From Romboutsia maritimum (lineage in GTDB: Bacteria > Bacillota > Clostridia > Peptostreptococcales > Peptostreptococcaceae), in NCBI RefSeq assembly GCF_002251085.2, contig NZ_NOJZ02000002.1, positions 96,542-160,541 of the forward strand: a DNA stretch of 64,000 nt, given 5' to 3'. The first letter of the stretch is position 1, and each line of letters starts with the position of its first letter. The notes beneath the pieces were generated by a model. It made no database searches. It had not been told where the DNA came from and saw only the letters and a list, made by a program, of their open reading frames with translations. A program made the translations under genes and the position numbers. Of this stretch, positions 63,197-64,000 are shown one piece after another.

Positions 63197-63592
63197 TTAA
63201 AGAATATCCTCTAGTGTATATTCACTAAGTTTATTCTTAAACAAATCCAAAGCATCATTTATGATTGGTTTTAATTTACAGCAACTGTTAAGCTTGCAAG
63301 TATTATTTTCAGTAGAAAAACATTCAACAATGTTTAAGTTATCTTCGGTTATTTCAAGAAGTTGACCTAAATTTATATCTTTAGGATTCATTACTAATTT
63401 TATCCCTCCATTTCTGCCTTTAGAAGAGAGGATATACTCATTTTTAGCTAATTTATATACAATTTTCTTTATATGATGAGTAGATAAATTAAGAATAGAT
63501 GATAATTCGTCTACAGTAAAAAGTTCATTTGGATGGTTACCTAAATAAATTAATATTCTGAAGCTGTAATCTGTAAATTTCGATAAATACAT
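63197..63592 (-). CDS. Rrf2 family regulator, NsrR-like
   Basis: A 131-residue winged-helix regulator. Start: ATG at 63592, because GGAGG (63599-63603 region) precedes it by six bases; an ATG four codons upstream overlaps that site. N-terminal MYLSKFTDYSFRILIYLG, HTH FTVDELSSILNLSTHHIKKIVYKL, wing SSKGRNGGIKL. Three or four cysteines (VECFSTENNTCKLNSCCKLK) fit the iron-sulfur cluster site of NsrR/IscR. NsrR senses nitric oxide through its cluster. No target gene can be pinned down in this window; the nickel operon is convergent with it. Confidence 0.88.
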   Translation of the reverse strand: MYLSKFTDYSFRILIYLGNHPNELFTVDELSSILNLSTHHIKKIVYKLAKNEYILSSKGRNGGIKLVMNPKDINLGQLLEITEDNLNIVECFSTENNTCKLNSCCKLKPIINDALDLFKNKLSEYTLEDIL

Positions 63593-63820
63593 AAGTGCCT
63601 CCATATTTTGATTTTATAACTATTATTATATAAATTAAGTAATAGTAAATGCAAGGCTAAAATAAGTATATAAAATATATATTGTTCATTTAATATATAA
63701 GAAGCTACTAATGCTAATGTATTATCATTGATAATAGTAATAAATCTGACATGTAAAACATAGAATTATACGTAGGTCTAAGACGTGTAAATTTATTCAA
63801 GGGAGAAAATAAAACTATTT

Positions 63821-63910
63821 ATGGGTATATTAGAAAAAGCAGAAAAATTAAGAAGCATAGCTATAAGCATAGCCAATGAAAAAGGAATTACAGTAATAAA
63901 TAGTTTATAA
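63821..63910 (+). CDS. Small ORF, 29 residues
   Basis: ATG at 63821, preceded by AGGGAG 15 bases upstream; encodes MGILEKAEKLRSIAISIANE... and ends at TAA. An amphipathic helix-like small peptide divergent from the NsrR-like gene. Reading could be chance, but its amino acid makeup is balanced for such AT-rich DNA. The rest of the ~400-base right end (63605-64000) shows no other gene; the last 60 bases are cut by the window edge. Confidence 0.35.
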   Translation: MGILEKAEKLRSIAISIANEKGITVINSL

Positions 63911-64000
63911 AATCTTATAAAAAGATTGTAAAAATATAAACTATACTGCGTATGTAGAGAAATCTGCATAGGACACGACTTTAAAACCAGTAAACCCTAA

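Noticed and set aside
1..64000. CRISPR arrays, tRNA/rRNA genes, insertion sequences
   Set aside because: No regularly spaced direct repeats, no cloverleaf or rRNA signatures and no transposase frames were seen by eye.

Overview
The window is AT-rich, low-GC Firmicute DNA, most likely from a spore-forming member of the Peptostreptococcaceae close to Paraclostridium, Paeniclostridium or Clostridioides. The grounds are a fused CspB-CspA germination protease, CspC pseudoproteases whose altered catalytic positions match those recalled for C. difficile CspC, cell-wall-binding-repeat-2 (CWB2) surface proteins, an amidase resembling C. difficile phage endolysins, and a T-box controlling asnS. The genus assignment rests on recognition only; no search was run.

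Layout. 1-5.5 kb: the start of a nitrite/sulfite reductase (cut by the left edge), an Ig-like membrane-anchored protein, a DUF4184 protein that appears to start at ATT, and an AI-2E family exporter. 5.6-14.6 kb: a complete spore-germination locus with cspBA, two tandem cspC copies, a DUF3787-like small protein, a LysM lipoprotein on the other strand, and sleC. A decayed copy of the cspBA 3' end between the two cspC genes records how the duplication arose. 14.6-22.3 kb: T-box plus asnS, a second AI-2E family protein, a zinc-ribbon membrane protein with a soluble zinc-ribbon partner, a zinc-finger/GIY-YIG-like fusion behind a palindromic operator, and an anchored alpha/beta hydrolase. 22.7-31.9 kb: a cysteine-desulfurase-like PLP enzyme lacking the active-site Cys, a SpoVB-like flippase, a MazG-like pyrophosphohydrolase, UvsE, an SNF-family transporter preceded by a tyrosine-rich leader peptide and tandem terminators, a divergent aminotransferase, and a YitT protein.

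32-48.5 kb: an orphan hybrid-sensor histidine kinase, a DbpA-type helicase in tandem with a small alarmone synthetase, a HIRAN-like membrane protein, a CWB2 protein, a PfkB kinase, a large SWIM/SNF2 helicase, an AlaX-type editing protein, an XRE/pseudo-IrrE regulator, and a stand-alone endolysin-like amidase with an internal translation start. 48.5-64 kb: a nitrilase-family amidase, an ECF S component, a lipoprotein, a surface 5'-nucleotidase with CWB2 repeats, an S41 peptidase, a nitroreductase under a consensus promoter with paired operators, a DUF898 protein, a MarR regulator, a five-gene nickel/peptide ABC importer operon, and an NsrR-like Rrf2 regulator.

How the genes work together. The clearest unit is germination: CspB processes pro-SleC, while CspA and CspC control that step in response to germinants. 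Here CspC is duplicated and the two copies differ at the positions equivalent to the germinant-response residues of C. difficile CspC. The second coherent unit is a probable tyrosine importer controlled by ribosome-mediated attenuation, next to a divergent aminotransferase. The last is the ABC importer operon, which carries all five components in order. Elsewhere genes are mostly single units separated by clear hairpin terminators, several of which belong to a repeated palindromic element family.
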